From Lingula anatina (lineage: Eukaryota; Brachiopoda; Lingulata; Lingulida; Lingulidae), in the NCBI RefSeq assembly GCF_001039355.2, contig NW_019775745.1, positions 1-64,000 on the forward strand: a DNA stretch of 64,000 nucleotides. The letters run 5' to 3'. The notes beneath the pieces are model-generated. The model was not told the origin of the DNA and made no database searches. It saw only the letters and a program-made list of their open reading frames with translations. The first letter of the stretch is position 1. Each line of letters starts with the position of its first letter. Both the position numbers and the translations under genes were made by a program. Shown here piece by piece: positions 59,684 to 64,000 of this stretch.

Positions 59684-60840
59684 AAAAAGGCATGATTTAT
59701 ACAGGGTAGTACAATAGAAGTTACATGTATATTTCTTCGAAGGAAGATGTCTAAGCATATATACTAGAACTGAACATATTAATGATAAGATGTCACGCAT
59801 GTGCAGTGTGGAATATACATGGGCGAAATAAGATTGGAAAATTAAGACCTTACGTAATCTAACCACACAGAAAACATCTGCTTAAGACGGCTGAAACCCG
59901 CATTAATTAAGCTAGAATGTCTTCAAAAATACTAAATATTTCAAACATTGGGTAAAATTACTGATTAAAAATCTAATTCAGGGTTCTTTGTGCTTTAATT
60001 AAGAAAGGCTTCTTGAATTTAGTGGATGGATCGAAGATGTTCTTAAGTCTCCTGAGGGGGGGGGAGGGGGTTAACAACAAGACATCAATACTGAAGGATT
60101 GTTGATGTTGATTGTTGATGTGAGTGGACGAGGACAAAATATGAACACATTTGATGGTCCCCTTGTATGATTATATTTGTCTGATGTCTGGGATGACATT
60201 CAGTTTGCAGATTATGACTCACTGAGCAACAGACTTGTAATGTTGTGAGGTAATGAAAATAATTGACTGAGAAAGAGAAGACGTGAGAATTGGCTAACTC
60301 AAATACATTACTTTATCATTAAGTCATGGGTTTGACTTAAATAAATCAATTTCGCCCAGATCTTACATTTCTGCTCCCCACAGGGGTCACAGTTTACAAA
60401 GTTTCTCTAATGTTCGAAAGTTTCTTTAATGTCTAGGACAGTTTTGTAGATGAGCAATTCACGACTAAAATGTATTAGAATGAAACATTTGAACTTGATT
60501 TATGCCCGTGGCTAGCAATTTCAAAAGGAGGGTTCTTTTTACTGAAACCATCGTGTACCTTGAAAACAATTTACGCAGAACGGACTTTTTCCCGGTAAAA
60601 AGTGCGTTTTTTCGAACCCCCAAACCCGCCCAGGCTTCGGGACTGATATTATTTAACTGTCATCGCCGAAGATCTCACCTGCACCAAAATGGCAAAGACC
60701 ACCATAGCATGCTTTGAAATTCATTTGAATCTCTTGAATAAGAGAGATATTAAATGGACCTTGCAGTTCCCCTCTCTCTCTTAGTTTCTTTATTTTTATT
60801 TGTAAAACCCACAACTCATCTGCATTAACCTACACACCTT
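59684..60840. repeat. 5' flanking block of unit D
   Basis: Matches the blocks before A, B and C, with CTTAAGACGGCTGAAACCCG at 59880. No gene was seen. Confidence 0.75.
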
Positions 60841-60850
60841 AATAGAACGA

Positions 60851-60916
60851 GTATGCGCACTCTCACTTTGCCAACGTGGAGAATTGCTACGTGCCCACCT
60901 TTAAAAGTTGTATAAA
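60851..60916 (+). promoter_or_regulatory. Core promoter of VWD-D
   Basis: TATAAA at 60911-60916; the palindrome upstream has one change, GTATGCGCA (60851-60859). Confidence 0.65.
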
Positions 60917-61001
60917 TATGAAGAACGAGACAAAGAGCGTCGCAGTTGGCATTTCTCCTTCTAGTCTGCTACACATTGGACAAGAAAAGATTCTCTTGAA
61001 G

Positions 61002-61188
61002 ATGACAGGACAAGAAGGCGTGGCCGTGCTTCTGATCATCGCTTTGACAACGGTGACACCCGTTACTGGCGCGGGTCCCATCCCCCTTACTCCGGAGGAA
61101 GAGGCGCAAAGAGACGATGCTGCGGCTGATATGGCTAACCTTCCACCCGAGCATCAAATGGTACCTGAACTGCCCCCGGGTCCTATAC
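61002..61188 (+). CDS. VWD-D exon 1
   Basis: ATG at 61002; ends ATAC before GTAAGT (61189), phase 1, 62 codons plus one base. Linker LPPEHQMVPELPPGPI is closest to A. Confidence 0.85.
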
Positions 61189-62249
61189 GTAAGTTACAAT
61201 TTTCACTAAAATTGCAAACTTGGCCGAATATGAAAATGGAGATTAATCGTTGATGACTTTAACCTACACATCTAGGTGTTGGCAAGAAAGTCATTTTGCT
61301 ACAACTTTTAATGTAGCACAGAGGTTTTAGGTGAATTTCACTTGTTATTCCGATTTTAGAAAACCGTGAAGAGATACTATTGAATAACACCGTAAGTATA
61401 CAAATTGACAGAATTGTCGTCTTCAAACATGATAAAGAAACTAGAAATCCGGGTAGATTGCTGATTCTTTTTCACAAGGAAAAGTTAGCGAAAGGGGCCA
61501 GCAGAGGGCTAGGTGGTACTGTATGACAAATAAGATTACTAGTTTGAAAGATATTGGATTTACTACTTTCGGACAGCTGTTAAAATCATCTATCATGCCC
61601 ATGGGGGATTTGGTCACTATATTGGAGAACCCAGATTTACACCAATATTAGCACTTCACGGTGAAGTCGGTTGGATGCCACTAGTTTACACTCAATGGCT
61701 GTTCATAATTAGACACTGGAATAGATTAATTACCATGGCTAACAATAGACTTACCAAGAGATTGTTTGAGTACTTAGAGCTGGTACATGGGAAAGTAATC
61801 CAATTATACAGGGTGTTATGGAAAACAATATTCTGAAAAAACCAACGCTAAGAACATATGTGCTTTTCGAAAAACACCTTCAGTTGTAAGTGATTTGTTA
61901 AGCTATCTATGGGTATCACCTTAAAAGACGTACTGTGCCAATTTAGATGCGGAATACTGCCGCTGAGGCTTCGTCCCGCCTTTGCCAATTGTGTGATAAG
62001 AACATGGTGGAGGATGAGTTTCATTTTGTGTTGGTATGTCCCCTATAAGAGGACATACGATGTAAGATTCTGGGAGACTTGGACTGTAGTCATGATGACA
62101 GGGAAGATTTATATAAAATACTAATAGTTTTAATTGTAAGTATACCTAAAGACGTGGCAATTTATTTAAATAGCTGCTTTAGTTAAGGCAGTCAGCTCAA
62201 GAGTTGAGTGAACTATATTGTGTTTGCTTAGTTAAAACTTTCAACCTTA

Positions 62250-62304
<55 letters not shown>

Positions 62305-63077
62305 TTATTTATTTATTTTTATTTATTTTTTTTTCTGATATATGCTCAAAGTTCGGTGACTTGTAGGCCCATAAAGCCGGGTGATTAGTATATCTCTTTC
62401 ACATGTCATGTTAATAAATAGATATTTATTATTCCAAGCAACACATTCGGGTGGAATGTTAAGTGCAGTTAAATTGGCCCATTTTTATCTTGTGACTGCT
62501 ATCAGATGTTCTGCCAATAACAGCTTTTGGATATCCTTTTTTGTAATATCTTTTTCAATACCATTGTTAGTGAACGAAAATACTAAGGGGATTTTCCGTG
62601 TCGCTATGTTTTTACATCACTTTTTATATCCTCAGTTTTAATAAAAACATTTTTTTCTTTTGATGTATTGTTTCTTGAGTATCGGTTTCATTCACCTTTA
62701 ATGATATAGATCATTTAATGCTGACTGTGGACTTTTAATGGAGGTGCTGGAAAGTATCCAAATTAGTGTTCCTCTTTACATTAAAGTTGCCCCTGATCAT
62801 TTCAGCGCCAATCAAGGGTTGTGAATGTCATGCGCATGGTGATGTCCGCTATGTCACGTGTGATGGGAATGCCTTCAGATATAACACCCCGCCCTGGGTT
62901 GTAGGTATAATGGCAAAGACTGTACGTACCTTATTTTGGTATATAGTAACGTCACAGGAATTCTTTGATGGTGGTCCGAAGACTCGTTTGTCAGCAGTGA
63001 AATTCAAGATCTTTGGTTACTACGTGATCATCGAGTACAAAAAGACTATAGATCCAGATGGAATGTACAAAATAACG
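61002..63077 (+). CDS. VWD-D: secreted single-VWD-domain protein, incomplete (exons 1 and 2)
   Basis: Exons 61002-61188 and 62806-63077 are in the window; exon 3 should lie beyond the right edge, since exon 2 to exon 3 spacing is 1.3-1.8 kb in the other genes and only 923 bases remain. The 153 visible residues begin MTGQEGVAVLLIIALTTVTP and include GDVRYVTCDGNAFRYNTPP. Exon 2 is the most divergent: PIKGCEC replaces PIPACEC, and MAKTVRTLFWYIVTSQ replaces MAKPIGGWLWFIATLQ. Splice sites are intact. Confidence 0.8.
61189..62805 (+). other. VWD-D intron 1 with LINE fragment
   Basis: Carries the shared old LINE fragment at about 61540-62180, uninterrupted. A long AT run lies at 62255-62300, followed by TTTA repeats. 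Acceptor TTTCAG at 62805. Confidence 0.65.
62806..63077 (+). CDS. VWD-D exon 2
   Basis: 272 bases, ending ACG before GTAAGT, phase 0. The conserved FFDGGPKTRLSAVKFKIF core matches A, while both flanking loops differ. Confidence 0.85.
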
Positions 63078-63125
63078 GTAAGTTTTCTCTTCCTCTTCTC
63101 TCCCCCTCCTCTGTTCTCTCTCTGC

Positions 63126-63184
<59 letters not shown>

Positions 63185-64000
63185 TGTATACTGCTTTCAA
63201 AAGAAAATAATTTTACTTTCATCTCATGAGCTATTAAGCTACAAAAAATTGTAATCGGTGTTTATATGGTTGACATACATGTATGGCATATGATGTCCAA
63301 TTTATTCTTGTTTTCACATAAATCCCCAGTATCGGAATGATAACCAATTTCATTTTTCCTCTTCTTTCTTTTTTTAATTATTAAGAGAAAACCCTTATAT
63401 TTATTCTACTTCTATGAATTGATTTAAAATTGCTTAAGAATAATGATGACCATGAAATTGTTTATAAATAAGTTAATGTGGAGAGAAACGCCATTGCTGC
63501 ATGCTTTAAATGTTTGTGTATGGTGGGAGTGGCCTAAAGAAAAAAAGTGGCCACTGTATACACCACTGAAATGCAGATTTTTGTTTCGAATTTTTCCACT
63601 TATGTGTAGGGATTCCCAAATCTGCACTCAGTTCAATTGAACGCTCTTTTTTGTTGGTTGGTTGGTTTCTTTGTTTGTTTGTTTGTCTATGAATATGACT
63701 ATGAAGCGCATAGAAAATAATGAACGGATTTTGATGCCATTTTCAGGACTGATTGCAAATAGCACAAGGAAGTGATGGTTAGAATTTTGTAATGATGCAT
63801 GGATGAATAATAACGAATGACAGAATTGAATGTACAGAGTTTATAGAAATTTACAGGATAGGAAAGAAATTGGCCAATTTCATTTTTTAAGGGGAGACCG
63901 GAAATGGATAAAGAAAGAAATAAGAAGATTCGGTAATTTTCCATTAATAAACAAATAAATAAATAAATAAAATAATATCTTTATTATTGGTCGTGGCAGA
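63078..64000 (+). other. VWD-D intron 2, 5' part
   Basis: A TC tract and CA tract (63118-63181) follow the donor; the rest aligns with intron 2 of A and C (for example 3480-3800). No exon 3 is reached. Confidence 0.6.

Overview
The window reads as AT-rich, repeat-laden draft genomic DNA from an animal, most likely a marine invertebrate; I cannot place it more narrowly. The grounds are spliced genes with GT-AG introns, TATA promoters and AATAAA signals, non-LTR and DNA transposon debris everywhere, long AAT/AC/AT/TC microsatellites, one 388-base N gap (29751-30138) and two single-N joins (34759, 52053).

The organised content is a head-to-tail array of four paralogous genes on the + strand, called VWD-A to VWD-D here: A 983-4854, B 23156-27753, C 45184-54873, and D from 61002 running off the right edge. 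Each has the same three-exon plan. Exon 1 encodes a signal peptide and an acidic linker and ends in phase 1. Exon 2 encodes the first half of one von Willebrand factor type D (VWD) domain and ends in phase 0. Exon 3 encodes the second half and the stop. A, B and C predict secreted proteins of 266, 255 and 275 residues with a single, cysteine-poor VWD domain and no C8, TIL or mucin-like regions. All four share a TATA box and an NRF1-like palindrome; A-C share a poly(A) signal about 55-70 bases after the stop. The duplicated unit is far larger than the gene: 5' flank, 3' flank and several spacer blocks recur, with unit lengths of about 22.2, 22.05 and 15.9 kb.

Layout: 1-6.9 kb gene A and flanks; 6.9-14 kb transposon-rich spacer (decayed reverse transcriptase, a 2.4-kb TTAA-flanked element with an internal 14-base motif, two adjacent foldbacks, a hammerhead-like remnant); 14-21 kb spacer blocks duplicated within the unit; 22-28 kb gene B with a gutted Tc1-like element in intron 2; 28.8-40 kb two near-identical 5-6 kb copies meeting at a single N; 41.1-43.1 kb a large foldback element; 44-55 kb gene C, whose intron 1 carries a dead 5.4-kb LINE on the - strand; 55-60 kb spacer; 60-64 kb gene D. 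All four first introns carry the same old LINE 3' fragment, so that insertion predates the array. Because the units are paralogous, empty sites for several transposons can be read within the window, which fixes their ends and target duplications.
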